Part shown: piece by piece, positions 16,801-25,721 of the stretch
How the letters are laid out: the number at the start of each line of letters is the position of its first letter
How positions within the stretch are numbered: the stretch's first letter is position 1
Source of the DNA: Sphingomonas sp. QA11
Lineage (GTDB): Bacteria > Pseudomonadota > Alphaproteobacteria > Sphingomonadales > Sphingomonadaceae
Reading direction: 5' to 3'
Length of the DNA stretch: 64,000 bases
Assembly: GCF_028473665.1 (NCBI RefSeq)
Contig: NZ_CP098774.1
Span: 3,934,501-3,998,500 of the forward strand
Program-made: the position numbers and the translations under genes
The notes under the pieces: model-generated
What the model was told of the DNA's origin: nothing
The model's database searches: none
Seen by the model: only the letters and a program-made list of their open reading frames with translations

Positions 16801-18063
16801 CAACCCCGATCCCGCCTTGGCCACCTGCCGCAGCTCGGTGACATTACCGCGGGCGTCATAGCTATATTGCGTGTAATTTCCTTCCGGCGCCGTCACCTTC
16901 TGCAGAAGGCCGTTCGTGCCGTAGCTGTATGTGGTCGTCTTGCCCTCGCCATTGGTCGCCGAGGTGGGCCGACCGACGGTCATATTGGATATGATTGTCC
17001 TGGTGTGCCCCAAAGGATCGGTGACCACCGCGGTGCGCACAGTCCCGACATCCGAGAAGGAATATGTCCATGTCCCAAGGTCGACGACGCTGGCCGAGGA
17101 AACGCGAGAATTTGCGTCATAGGCAATCGTGACATCGTCGCTGGTGCTGCCGGGCTTGCGTATTTTCGACAACGGCCCGCCATAGCCGGAAAATTGCCAT
17201 TGCCTTCCAGCGGGGTCCACGACGACATAGTCGGTGGAGGCCGGATAAGTGACTGAGGGGCAGCTGCTTCCACAGCTGGTCTTGGTGTTGCTGTATTGCG
17301 CGCTCGTTTTGATGAACCATCCGGTCGACGGCGCAGCGCCCGTGATCGCGCTGCTCGAATAGGTAAAAGCGAGCTGATACCCCGCACTGCTGCTGATGCT
17401 CGTCAACCTGTAATAGGTTTTGCCGCCACAATTGAAGCCGGCGGTTCCGTTGGGGCAACGCGCCACCCTGTTCCAGACGTAAGTGTAGGTCAGGCCATTT
17501 GGTTTGACGATCTTGCTGGGCAGCAGGCACGTGCCCTGATCGCCGGCACAAGAGGCGAGATTCACCACATAACCGGTCTCGTCGATATTATAGCTGGTGT
17601 ACGTCGTGACCGTTCCATCGGCAGCGGTATAGGTCAGGTTCGCGGGGCCACCACCAAGCGTCGAACCGGTCCCCTGCTGGTTCGTGAAGGTGCTGCCTGA
17701 CTGGATGAACGCCTCCGAAAGATCGCCACGTTCGACATACCAGGTGGTGATGCCGCCAACCGTCTTGCTGAACGCCCCGCCGGTCCAGTTATCCGTCCAT
17801 CCCGCTCCCGACGTCCAGGTCCTGGTGAAGGCAATGCCGCCGTTGGCCGGACCGATCGATCCTTCCGTGAAGCTGATGTTCGGCTGCCCCGTCGTCAGGT
17901 CGATGCCGAGGTCGTCGACATTGTTATAGCGTGGAGGGGGCGCCGCCTGGCTGGTCTGGGCGAACGCCGGGGCGGCAACACCGGTGCAGAGCGCCGTCGA
18001 GAGGGCAAATCGCATCAAATGGGCGCGCACGGGCGTACCTCCAGCGGCAACCGAATCCTTCAT
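13855..18063 (-). CDS. RHS/YD-repeat polymorphic exoprotein
   Basis: 1402 residues. A signal peptide (LMRFALSTALCTGVAAPAFAQ) is followed by an N-terminal domain with ITTWYVERGDLSEAF, then many YD repeats (for example YSYDARGNVTELR, YTYDNADRQTKI, YGYDALGRATSE). The conserved core end is RMYSPTLGRFMQTDPIGYADG...SVDPLGL. A variable ~210-residue C-terminus follows, Gly-rich with Cys near its borders (SCADAM, FGCTNK). YD repeats form a hollow shell that holds the C-terminal tip. The Sec signal suggests export to the surface rather than T6SS delivery. Start: ATG at 18063 with GAGG upstream. Tip activity is unknown. Confidence 0.9.
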   Translation of the reverse strand: MKDSVAAGGTPVRAHLMRFALSTALCTGVAAPAFAQTSQAAPPPRYNNVDDLGIDLTTGQPNISFTEGSIGPANGGIAFTRTWTSGAGWTDNWTGGAFSKTVGGITTWYVERGDLSEAFIQSGSTFTNQQGTGSTLGGGPANLTYTAADGTVTTYTSYNIDETGYVVNLASCAGDQGTCLLPSKIVKPNGLTYTYVWNRVARCPNGTAGFNCGGKTYYRLTSISSSAGYQLAFTYSSSAITGAAPSTGWFIKTSAQYSNTKTSCGSSCPSVTYPASTDYVVVDPAGRQWQFSGYGGPLSKIRKPGSTSDDVTIAYDANSRVSSASVVDLGTWTYSFSDVGTVRTAVVTDPLGHTRTIISNMTVGRPTSATNGEGKTTTYSYGTNGLLQKVTAPEGNYTQYSYDARGNVTELRQVAKAGSGLSDVVSTAGYDGTCSSVAKCNSPNWTKDANGNQTDYSYDPATGNVLTVQAPAASTGGTRPTTTYNYTTVNGAQVLGGTSTCLAGASCAGTANELKTSISYNANSLPATVTKQAGDGSIVATTTLGYDSIGNVTSADGPLAGSDDTIYYRYDADRELVGIVAPDPDGAGPLVRKARRNTYDVRGRVTLAEIGTVTDASDAAWSAFSTVQQIATTYDGGDRLLSQATSASGTTYAVTQNSYDHQRLDCTAVRLNSAAWGSLPASACTLQTAGSAGPDRIVKYTYDNADRQTKITTAYSTADASDDATITYSNNGRQATVTDANSNVTSYAYDGFDRLSRTCFQVTTSAACAGGPADYEQIGYDPNGNVLSRRLRDGKSIGFGYDALNRQISTTFNNPVDVTDSNVTYSYDLLGHLLLAQDGNGHKTGYGYDALGRATSEVGAWATLASQYDVAGRRTRLTWGDGFFVTYEYDTIGNMTAIRENGGFLLASYGYDNLGQRVSRALGNGTSTSYGYDNVSRLTALNLNGGTQPNAMTFGFNAASQITSRTATNDGFAWTGATNIDRPYSANGLNQYTASGSVAPTYDGRGNLITGGASTYLYNSKNQLSGANGNYIYYDPAGRIDQVTQSGLTWDWDGSALVAEHQGGVIAKRYVHGAGVDEPLVAYSGAGTGSRTWLDADERGSIVRVSDDAGNAVAVNTYDEYGIPGSGNAGRFQYAGQIWLSELGFQYSKARMYSPTLGRFMQTDPIGYADGVNWYNYVGSDPINSVDPLGLQTCPHKGNRAAIGCEVVVQPAVTPDGNGGNFGDGSGRSVILNGTLGHGGVGGGAALAGGGVGARASQKPKPFSCADAMKQAGKIKASSVGLTAVGAIGLLGGVGTWKNLSTGAHGYYRFLGFGAGLAVGGTFSPQLYSSISAFTGMSDGISAGFSAPIPLLNLSIGLGYASSSNDSGTGSGLSIDLGSASLPSVGVVATYTDTEIFGCTNK
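14282..14610. repeat. direct repeat copy B (RHS core end), 329 bp
   Basis: Partner of 13247-13575, inside the full-length RHS gene. Recombination between the two copies would delete 1035 bp, removing the resident tip and the small membrane gene and fusing the orphan tip in frame to the RHS core. Confidence 0.9.
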
Positions 18064-18119
18064 ACCCACCTCTGTTGATTGAAATACCGACTATGGGGTG
18101 TGCGCCCGAGAGCGCCCCT

Positions 18120-18341
18120 TTACGGTGCGCCAGATACCTTGACGTTGGCGCGGTTATCCGCCTTGTCGTGCGTATAGTCGACGGTCACCCCGTTATTGAC
18201 CGTGCCGCTATGGACGACCTTGGTCAGGCGTCCCTTGGCATCATAGGTGTAGGTGATCGTTTCCGTCGCGCGCGCCGCGGTCGCGCCGGCTACGGCTGAC
18301 ATCACGATCACAACAATCCATGCCGCCTTCAACTGCATCAT
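18120..18341 (-). CDS. small secreted YD-repeat protein
   Basis: 73 residues: signal peptide (AAWIVVIVMSAVAGATAARA) then a single YD unit, TITYTYDAKGRLTKVVHSG, and VDYTHDKADNRANVKVSGAP, which ends as RHS-associated DxADNR motifs do. It precedes the big RHS gene by about 55 bases on the same strand and probably shares its transcript. Its role is unknown. Two adjacent ATGs at 18341 and 18338 are possible starts. Confidence 0.7.
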   Translation of the reverse strand: MMQLKAAWIVVIVMSAVAGATAARATETITYTYDAKGRLTKVVHSGTVNNGVTVDYTHDKADNRANVKVSGAP

Positions 18342-18670
18342 GACCGCCCCTGAATGAGTCCCCTCAAATCTATAGAGCACAGTAAGAAAGAGTGTTCAAC
18401 GAGCTACTCCACATTATAGAAAATAAATCACTTCATTCATATTATTATTCAAAATATGCTGAGAACATCACGTTTCCCAGCCTGTCCAATATTAACAGTT
18501 TGATGAAATTGCATTCAATATGGATATATTTGTCTCTAAACCGAGGGGTCGCCCGCTGTGATTGACGGCATCGTGACGTGTGGCTTCCTCTCAATTTCAA
18601 GGAGGTTCGCGCTCGCGATCTCGGGTTCATCCGGGAGAGAGTCCTGACGCGTTTTCACCAAGGTAGCATC

Positions 18671-19051
18671 GTGGAACACTTCTCAGCTTCTCTTGCCGAT
18701 CCGACCGGAGCGAGCCCGCTGGTCGCCGCAGTGCAGTGGTTACAGGGCACCTTGCTCGGTACCGTTGCAATGACGGTCGCGGTGATGGCGATCGCGTGGA
18801 TCGGTTTGATGATGTTATCCGGGCGAATACACTATCGACGCAGCGTGACCGTGATACTCGGCTGTTTCGTTATCTTCGGGGCTTCGAGCATCGTGGCCGG
18901 CGTGACTGCGACCGTGTCCGGATCGAGGGCGCCCCAAGCTGGAATCAGCCCCTCGATTCCCCAGCCGGAGACGCCGCGAAACACACCCGCCAATCCAGCG
19001 CCTCCAGCGCCCCGAAGTTATGATCCCTACGCAGGAGCATCCGTGCCGTAG
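18671..19051 (+). CDS. TrbC/VirB2 family pilin-like protein (orphan)
   Basis: 126 residues. LADPTGASPLVAAVQWLQGTLLGTVAMTVAVMAIAWIGLMMLSGRIHYRRSVTVILGCFVIFGASSIVAGV is the classical VirB2/TrbC arrangement: two long hydrophobic helices separated by a short basic turn. A Pro-rich tail (PSIPQPETPRNTPANPAPP) is an unusual extension. VirB2 forms the pilus of type IV secretion systems, yet no other virB/trb gene occurs in the window, so this is an isolated copy. The GTG at 18671 is preferred; the frame from 18578 adds a non-homologous lead. The 290 bases upstream are strikingly AT-rich and may hold the promoter. Confidence 0.75.
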   Translation: MEHFSASLADPTGASPLVAAVQWLQGTLLGTVAMTVAVMAIAWIGLMMLSGRIHYRRSVTVILGCFVIFGASSIVAGVTATVSGSRAPQAGISPSIPQPETPRNTPANPAPPAPRSYDPYAGASVP

Positions 19052-19070
19052 CGCCGGATTAAAGCGTTTT

Positions 19071-19113
19071 GCCATTGAACTGATGGGTGGATACGCCCCA
19101 TCAGTTCAATGGC
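19071..19113. terminator. 17-bp perfect hairpin between convergent genes
   Basis: GCCATTGAACTGATGGG and its exact inverse complement are separated by a 9-base loop. It lies 19 bases after the VirB2-like gene and 4 bases after the stop of the convergent gene at 19118. No long T-run follows on either strand, so it may be a bidirectional terminator of modest strength or a transcript-stabilising hairpin. Confidence 0.7.
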
Positions 19114-19117
19114 TTGG

Positions 19118-19570
19118 TTACGGCTTTCTCCAAAAGCTCATCACAGATGAGACATTGATGCGATGTATCTTCTCGTCTGCGCCGAACTGGTAGAAGGTCG
19201 ATCGGGTAACTGGGCGCGGATCGGCAATCATCGTAGCAGGTAAATTATCGCGTCGAACGCTGTCGAAGGTGTCGATAATGAGAAGAGTACCTAGGTCTCC
19301 TTTCCAGCCGGAAGAGTATCCCAATACATTGGGTTTGTGGGCGCAGCCTGATTGCATCGAGATCCATTTATCGACTCCCTGTCCAATCAGAACGCCGTTC
19401 TCCTCGACCGTCAGGTCAGACGCGAATAGATTGCGATACGCATCCGATTCCGGAGGTAACGACATGATGGTTTTGGTCGCAGCGCTCACATAGGGTGGCG
19501 GCGGGGGCAAGGGGCCGGCAGAGGCTGCGCTTGCGGCCGCGAATACGACAACGCCGATAAAGTTTTTCAT
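19118..19570 (-). CDS. secreted protein, possibly SnoaL/NTF2-like
   Basis: 150 residues with a signal peptide (FIGVVVFAAASAASA) and a Pro-rich start. The body, SDAYRNLFASDLTVEENGVLIGQGVDKWISMQSG, then LLIIDTFDSVRRDN and RSTFYQFGADEKIHRINVSSV, resembles the alpha+beta pattern of SnoaL/NTF2-like proteins, but this is a visual impression. It is the last gene of a minus-strand run behind the C39 exporter locus. Function unknown. Confidence 0.6.
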   Translation of the reverse strand: MKNFIGVVVFAAASAASAGPLPPPPPYVSAATKTIMSLPPESDAYRNLFASDLTVEENGVLIGQGVDKWISMQSGCAHKPNVLGYSSGWKGDLGTLLIIDTFDSVRRDNLPATMIADPRPVTRSTFYQFGADEKIHRINVSSVMSFWRKP

Positions 19571-19636
19571 TGATGTCTCCTCTGTATTGTCCGGCGTCGG
19601 ACATTTGGCCGAGGTGGCGTACGTTACCGAAGTGGA

Positions 19637-20533
19637 TCAAGGCGACTGTAGAATGGAATCCAAGTAGCGCTGAACTTCTCGTGTCCAGCTTGACGGATCC
19701 GCATCTGCCAACGTGCGGTGGCCATCATCGCGGAATGACGATAACAGCGCAAAAACAACTGGTGATGAAGATGCGGTGCTGTACGCCGAATGCATCGACT
19801 TGGCGAGCACCGGAGGAAAGTAGCGGTCATTCTCTGCGTATAGCCACAATTGCGGCAGTCGATTGTGCTTCCCGAAGACCGACATAGCATGGATCAGTTC
19901 GGACGATCCCTCGCATATGTGCCCCGTGCCGTTACTACCGCGGCCACCTGCAAAGCTGATGACGCCTATCACCCCTGGCGGCGGTTCGTCTGCCAGCGCT
20001 ACGGCGCCGAACCCGCCAGCCGACTGCCCAACTATGATGATTCGATGTGGGTCGACGCCGGGAAGCTGCGCGGCGCTCTTGGCAATCGCCGTCTCGACCG
20101 CAGCGGTACGGCGACCACCCGCGATATAATCCAGGCGGTCACAAGGGCCGGCGCCTTCCAGATAAGCGCCTTCAGAGGCGCCAAAGCCAGGTCGGAGCAC
20201 AACCAAGACGATGAAGCCCTTCGAAACGAACCACCGCGCCGCCTTACCGAAGCCAATCTTTCGGCCTGCAAGGTCTGACTTCTCAGAAGGTGTGCCGTGG
20301 TTGATAATGACCAACGGGAATGGTCCGGAGCCGAAAGGCGTATAGATCATAGCAGCGAGATTATAGACTTCCGATCCCATTCGGATAGGTAGAGTGATAT
20401 GGTTTGCCTGCTCTGGCACACTCGTCACTTCGGATTGAGATATAAAAATGCCGACAGACGGTGGGGCCGCAGCCCTGCCATCCACACTACATAGAAATGA
20501 CATAGATATCAAAGATAACGTCGTAATTTTCAT
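19637..20533 (-). CDS. exported alpha/beta hydrolase (dienelactone hydrolase/PAF-acetylhydrolase-like)
   Basis: 298 residues with a signal peptide ending near GRAAA. The alpha/beta fold is shown by GPFPLVIINHGTP (oxyanion-hole strand), the nucleophile elbow GQSAGG with Ser171, LYAENDRYF with Asp236 and DDGHRTL with His272, a complete triad. The closest type is the periplasmic dienelactone-hydrolase-like/CocE-like esterases. It would act on an ester or amide substrate outside the cytoplasm. It sits downstream of the metallopeptidase substrate gene and may be unrelated cargo. Confidence 0.8.
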   Translation of the reverse strand: MKITTLSLISMSFLCSVDGRAAAPPSVGIFISQSEVTSVPEQANHITLPIRMGSEVYNLAAMIYTPFGSGPFPLVIINHGTPSEKSDLAGRKIGFGKAARWFVSKGFIVLVVLRPGFGASEGAYLEGAGPCDRLDYIAGGRRTAAVETAIAKSAAQLPGVDPHRIIIVGQSAGGFGAVALADEPPPGVIGVISFAGGRGSNGTGHICEGSSELIHAMSVFGKHNRLPQLWLYAENDRYFPPVLAKSMHSAYSTASSSPVVFALLSSFRDDGHRTLADADPSSWTREVQRYLDSILQSP

Positions 20534-20618
20534 CTAGAATCCGAGAAAGTTATAAACATCACGATGATGGCAGAGGCTAAAAATAGCCTCAGCCAGTTCT
20601 CATCAATGAAGCTAATCT

Positions 20619-20972
20619 CTATCTACCTCCAAATATCAGTTTATTTTTAGGATTTTCCTTGCCGTAGTAGAATAGATTTATAATGGATTTGCCGCCATCG
20701 AATATGTAAAATTTCGTATCTCTCTCTAATATCACTCGCCCATTGCCATCTGATTTAGCCTGTTGAAACTGGGCTCTAATGATATCTGGTTGCTTCGGAT
20801 CGATAAAATAATGCCTATCGTAGTTGGAAAGGGGCTTGGCGCCATTCGGCAACATGAGTGTCTTTCCGATAGATTGCTCGATGACAGAAACCTGGGCTTC
20901 CGATGGTGTGGTGGCAGGCGCAGTCATGCTCATGGCAGAAACTCCAATTACCGCAGTTTGAAAGAGACTCAT
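20619..20972 (-). CDS. small exported protein behind the C39-exporter substrate gene
   Basis: 117 residues. The start SLFQTAVIGVSAMSMTAPATTPSEA looks like a signal peptide; the rest has EQSIGKTLMLPNGAKPLSNYDRHYF, RVILERDTKFYIFDGGKSIINLFYYGKENPKNKLIFGGR. No family recognised. GGAG six bases before the ATG at 20972 decides this start over 21068. The region is AT-richer than its neighbours. A partner or immunity role to the metallopeptidase is possible only from position. Confidence 0.6.
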   Translation of the reverse strand: MSLFQTAVIGVSAMSMTAPATTPSEAQVSVIEQSIGKTLMLPNGAKPLSNYDRHYFIDPKQPDIIRAQFQQAKSDGNGRVILERDTKFYIFDGGKSIINLFYYGKENPKNKLIFGGR

Positions 20973-21201
20973 GGTGTGCTCCTCTGCATAGATATTACCA
21001 AACAAGATCCAATCTGTGCTTTCGACGATCGTATCGGCAACAATCGGATGAGGCGCTTCCGGTATCAATTTCTGGCTTCTGATACCGGAAACACTTGCGA
21101 CGTCCTATTCAGCTCTACGCAAATTGTTCCCGCTTCAACGCTAGCAATCCAGATCAAAATCTTGAAGGCGGGGTCGCCGCTAGCTGAAGAAGAGATGTGA
21201 C

Positions 21202-21912
<711 letters not shown>

Positions 21913-21958
21913 TCTCCAATCAAACTGGCCAAATTTCTATATTTTTAAATCATAAATT

Positions 21959-24100
21959 TTATGTACTCGGCATTTCTTTGTGAATCTCCTCTTGATAAAG
22001 TGAATTATGGGGACTGCGGCCGATCATTACGCATCGATCAGCAGTAGCGATAGTACTTGGGCGATGAGCCACAATTACACGAGCCATCCCCAAGCTCTTT
22101 ATTGAAGCATTCACCTTCGCTTCCGTTGTGATGTCGAGATGAGCGGTGGCCTCGTCCATTACGAGAAGCTGAGGCCTACGGTACAGCGCGCGAGCAAGGA
22201 GCACGCGCTGCTTCTGGCCACCCGACAATGCCGAACCCATGTCGCCGACGAGGGACTCATATGCCATCGGCATCGCCATGATATCGTCATGGATGATCGC
22301 GAGACGTGCAACTTCCTCGACGCGCTCTTGGCTGATCTGAGGATCGAAGAAAGCGATATTCTCCGCGATCGAGCCGGCGAAGAGCGTGTCATCCTGCATC
22401 ACCGAGCCGACCCCGTCACGATATGTCGCAAGGTCCGAGCCCGTGAGCGGTTTGCCGTTGACGAGGACTTCCCCCGAAATAGGCGATAGCAGACCGAGAA
22501 GAATTTTCAGAAGGGTTGTCTTTCCGCTACCTGATGCTCCAGTAATAGCTAAAGTTTCTGCCTCCTTGATGACGAGATTTGTGCCAGCGAGGATAAGTGG
22601 TTCTCCGGGTCCGTATGCAAAGCGAACATTGCGTAACTCAACTGTTCTTATTGCGCTCGATTGCGAAGTAAACGAAGCGGCAGGCTCTTTCGGAGTCAGC
22701 GCTATATCGCCGATGCGCCCGAGTTGGACATCAAGCATTCTATAGTCTGCGATCTTGCCGACGACATTGAGACTCGCCGAAAGGAACTGCTGCTTATAAG
22801 CGCCGAACGCGGTTATCATTCCAACGGTGAAGCCACCGGCGAGGTTGAGCCGGATCGCTATGTAGACAAACAGGATATTCTCGACCGCAATGACGGCAGT
22901 ATTGGCGCTTGAGAAAACCGCCTGTAAACGAGCAATGCCTACGCTGGCATTGACGACGGAAGCACGGCGCGCCTGCCAAACCCGCAAACGATCCTGCTCC
23001 CGACCAAATAGGCGGATCGGAACGATGCCGCGGATCGTCTCGATAAGCACCGCTTGCTCACGCGCCTGCGCTTGAATGACGCTGACGTTACGCATCCTGA
23101 GCACGCCGAAGTACGCATAGCGGATGACGATGTAGAGCAGGAGCCCGGCCACGGTGACTCCCGTCAGCAGCGGCGAGTAGACCAGCATCAGGATCAACGT
23201 GACAATCGTCATGATTCCGTCGACTACAGCTTGGACCAATCCGTTTCCGAGCAGTTCGGTAATTGGTTGAGACGCATTGAAACGGGTCAGGACGTCGCCC
23301 ACCGATCGCTTCTGGAACCAGCCCACGGGCAGTCGCACGAGATGCCGGAATAGATTGGAGACGATCCGGTAGCCGAGTTCGTTGGATAGCCCGACAATGG
23401 CCCAACTCCGCACGAAGCTGGTCACCTGCGAAAGAATGGCGAGAGTCCCAAAGCCGATTGCTAACGCGGTTAGAAAATCGAGGTCATGCGAGGGAATGAC
23501 GCTGTCGAGTCCGATTTGAAGATAGAAAGGCGCGGCGAGTGAGAATAATTCGATGAGCAGCGACAACAGGAGGATGCGACCAAGTGCTCCTCCAAGGCCG
23601 GGCGCTCTACTCCACAACTGCCAAAGCGATAGCTTCGACCGCTCCCGTCGGGGTTTGAACGCGAGCGAAGGCGTCACGTCGATCACAACGCCGGTGAAGT
23701 GTGCCGACATCTCGGCTGCGCCTACGATCCGTTCGCCGCCGGCGGGATCGTTAATCGTGTAGCGTCGGCCCTCTCCTCGTCCGTGGATGCGGGTCAGAAC
23801 GACGAAATGATTGAAGCTCCAGTGTAAAATCGCCGGAAGCACGATTTCATCGAGTTCGTCAGGTTCGCAGCGCAATGGTCGGGTATCAAGCTGAAGATTT
23901 TCTGCGATGCGGAGGAGCGTGGTGAGGGTCATGCCCTTGATGCTGACCCCGAAACGCGCCCTTAAAGCGAGTAGATCGACTTCGTGACCATAATGTGAAG
24001 CAATCATCGCCAAGCATGCGAGGCCGCATTCGGACGCTTCATCCTGATGGATCATCGGGGTGCGGCCTCGTCGCGCTAGCGCGAGCACCGCGTCGTTCAT
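21959..24100 (-). CDS. C39 peptidase-containing ABC exporter (PCAT, bacteriocin-type)
   Basis: 713 residues, full-length. N-terminal C39 peptidase: IHQDEASECGLACLAMIA with nucleophile Cys25, HWSFNHFVVL with His98 and INDPAGG with Asp118. Then a six-helix exporter domain and an ATPase with Walker A GASGSGKTTLLK, signature LSGGQKQRVLLARAL, Walker B LLVMDEATAHLD and H-loop VAHRPS. PCATs cut double-glycine leaders and export the cargo in one step, in Gram-negatives together with an HlyD adaptor and an outer-membrane channel. Its ATG overlaps the HlyD stop (24097-24100), and the leader-bearing substrate follows 46 bases downstream. Confidence 0.95.
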   Translation of the reverse strand: MNDAVLALARRGRTPMIHQDEASECGLACLAMIASHYGHEVDLLALRARFGVSIKGMTLTTLLRIAENLQLDTRPLRCEPDELDEIVLPAILHWSFNHFVVLTRIHGRGEGRRYTINDPAGGERIVGAAEMSAHFTGVVIDVTPSLAFKPRRERSKLSLWQLWSRAPGLGGALGRILLLSLLIELFSLAAPFYLQIGLDSVIPSHDLDFLTALAIGFGTLAILSQVTSFVRSWAIVGLSNELGYRIVSNLFRHLVRLPVGWFQKRSVGDVLTRFNASQPITELLGNGLVQAVVDGIMTIVTLILMLVYSPLLTGVTVAGLLLYIVIRYAYFGVLRMRNVSVIQAQAREQAVLIETIRGIVPIRLFGREQDRLRVWQARRASVVNASVGIARLQAVFSSANTAVIAVENILFVYIAIRLNLAGGFTVGMITAFGAYKQQFLSASLNVVGKIADYRMLDVQLGRIGDIALTPKEPAASFTSQSSAIRTVELRNVRFAYGPGEPLILAGTNLVIKEAETLAITGASGSGKTTLLKILLGLLSPISGEVLVNGKPLTGSDLATYRDGVGSVMQDDTLFAGSIAENIAFFDPQISQERVEEVARLAIIHDDIMAMPMAYESLVGDMGSALSGGQKQRVLLARALYRRPQLLVMDEATAHLDITTEAKVNASIKSLGMARVIVAHRPSTIATADRCVMIGRSPHNSLYQEEIHKEMPST

Positions 24101-25344
24101 GACCGCTCCCTTATTGCCCGGATCGGCTCCAGCACCCAGTCGAGAAAAGAGCGCTTGTCGAGGATTACGTCCGCAGTGAGCGTCATCCCCGGTTCAAGCG
24201 GGAGTTCCTCACCGAACGCGTTGATCTTCTGATTATCAAGGGCGACGCCTACCTCGTAGACGGGCTCATCCAGTTTGACTGGCGTATCCACTTCGTTCGG
24301 TGCCAGCACCGAGTGAGAAATTCGTACGATATGACCGGTAAATGAGCCAAAGCGTTGATAGGGAAAGGCATCATACATCAACCGCACGGGCTGCCCGATC
24401 CGGGCCATGCCGATCGCGCGGGACGGCGCATAAAGCGTGGCCTGCATTGCGGCTCCTTGCGGCACGATCGCCAGGAGTGGCAGTCGGCCATCGGTACTGC
24501 GACCTGCCATTGCCTGAACGGCGGTCACACGACCGGAGATTGGCGCGGTGATAGTGAAGGAGCGCGCACCTTCAATATCGATTCGGTGTTGCACCAGGGT
24601 GTCGAGACTGTTGTGAAGATCGGCGATCTTGTTTGCGTGGTCGGAGGGTAGTTTAGCGAGGCTTGATTCTGCTTCGCTACGTCGTTCATCGATTTGAGCG
24701 ATCTGTTGAACTAACGCTTGAAGTTGTGTCGCCGCAGCCAGCCATGTTTGCCGGCGCTGCTCGTATTGGGTGCGGCTTTCAAAGCCTTTATCGACCAGTG
24801 CCGTCATCGCATCGAATGATGTGCGCGTGGACGTCACCGCCTGTTTTTGGAGGTCGATCTGAGAGGACATCTGTGCGCGCTCCGCGCCGAGGTCTCGGAT
24901 TTGGCGTGTCAGCCGAACGCGTTCCTTGTTCGCGCGGTCGTCCTCATAGCCGAGTTCGCGGTTGGTCAGTTGCGATTGCTCGGCTACCGAAAAAAGTCGC
25001 TGATCATCAGGGGAGGCGCCTCCCTCCAAGGCTTGCTCGGTACTAATCGTCGCGATCGGTTGTCCCTGTCGCACGATGTCGCCATCCTTCACGCCCAGCC
25101 ACCTGAGTTGGCCAGGCTTGTCCGCATAGACTTTCGACAGCACGCCTTCGGGAGTCAGCGACCCCGTAACGGTCTCGGTTCGCGAATAGTGCCCCATGAT
25201 CGCCCACGTCGCGATGAAAATCGTGATGGCGGTGAGCAGGCCGATAGTGACCGACAGCGGAAGCGAACGCGTCAGCGTAACTTCACCCTCAAGACGCTGC
25301 CGTCGATGATTCATTGCTTCGGGTCTGAACAACGGAGACGACAT
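24097..25344 (-). CDS. HlyD-family membrane fusion protein
   Basis: 415 residues: short cytoplasmic N-terminus, one transmembrane helix (VTIGLLTAITIFIATWAIMG), lipoyl-like half (GVLSKVYADKPGQLRWLGVKDGDIVRQGQPIATI), a long coiled-coil hairpin (~residues 120-240), second lipoyl half and beta-barrel (ARSFTITAPISGRVTAVQAMAGRS), ending LEPGMTLTADVILDKRSFLDWVLEPI. This matches adaptors of colicin V/bacteriocin exporters. It bridges the PCAT to an outer-membrane channel, which is not encoded here and would be TolC-like elsewhere. First gene of the exporter operon. Confidence 0.92.
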   Translation of the reverse strand: MSSPLFRPEAMNHRRQRLEGEVTLTRSLPLSVTIGLLTAITIFIATWAIMGHYSRTETVTGSLTPEGVLSKVYADKPGQLRWLGVKDGDIVRQGQPIATISTEQALEGGASPDDQRLFSVAEQSQLTNRELGYEDDRANKERVRLTRQIRDLGAERAQMSSQIDLQKQAVTSTRTSFDAMTALVDKGFESRTQYEQRRQTWLAAATQLQALVQQIAQIDERRSEAESSLAKLPSDHANKIADLHNSLDTLVQHRIDIEGARSFTITAPISGRVTAVQAMAGRSTDGRLPLLAIVPQGAAMQATLYAPSRAIGMARIGQPVRLMYDAFPYQRFGSFTGHIVRISHSVLAPNEVDTPVKLDEPVYEVGVALDNQKINAFGEELPLEPGMTLTADVILDKRSFLDWVLEPIRAIRERS

Positions 25345-25409
25345 CGACAGGTAGCCTCCCGAATCAACGTTCTAGGATTGCTATTTCAGACCGGTTTGTT
25401 TTGCAAACT

Positions 25410-25721
25410 CTATTGAGAGAGCTGATCCAAAAGATTTCTCATCGCCGCAAGATATTCGGTAAAAGCCTGTTCTCCCGTCCGCGTCATGTTGATGGTGGTT
25501 CGCGTCTTGCGATCGACGAACGTCTTGTCCATTCGCACTAGACCAGCTGCTTCGAGCTTAGATAAGTGGCTGGAAAGGTTGCCCTTTGTGGTCCGGGTTA
25601 CCTCGATGAGCGTCATGAAGTCCGCGCAGCCGGCGGTGCTGAGATAGGCAAGTACGCCCAAGCGGATACGACCGTGCACCGTCTCGTCGATCCGTTCGAG
25701 CGGCGCGCTTATGCTTTCCAT
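25410..25721 (-). CDS. winged-helix transcriptional regulator
   Basis: 103 residues: a winged-helix DNA-binding domain (LGVLAYLSTAGCADFMTLIEVTRTTKGNLSSHLSKLEAAGLVRMDKTF, then a basic wing KTRTTINMT) of the type that combines ArsR/MarR features, DNA-binding helix TKGNLSSHLSKLE. It overlaps the upstream membrane protein gene by 13 bases and ends 66 bases before the HlyD gene. Membrane-protein plus winged-helix pairs often regulate nearby transport genes, so control of the exporter operon is plausible but unproven. Confidence 0.8.
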   Translation of the reverse strand: MESISAPLERIDETVHGRIRLGVLAYLSTAGCADFMTLIEVTRTTKGNLSSHLSKLEAAGLVRMDKTFVDRKTRTTINMTRTGEQAFTEYLAAMRNLLDQLSQ

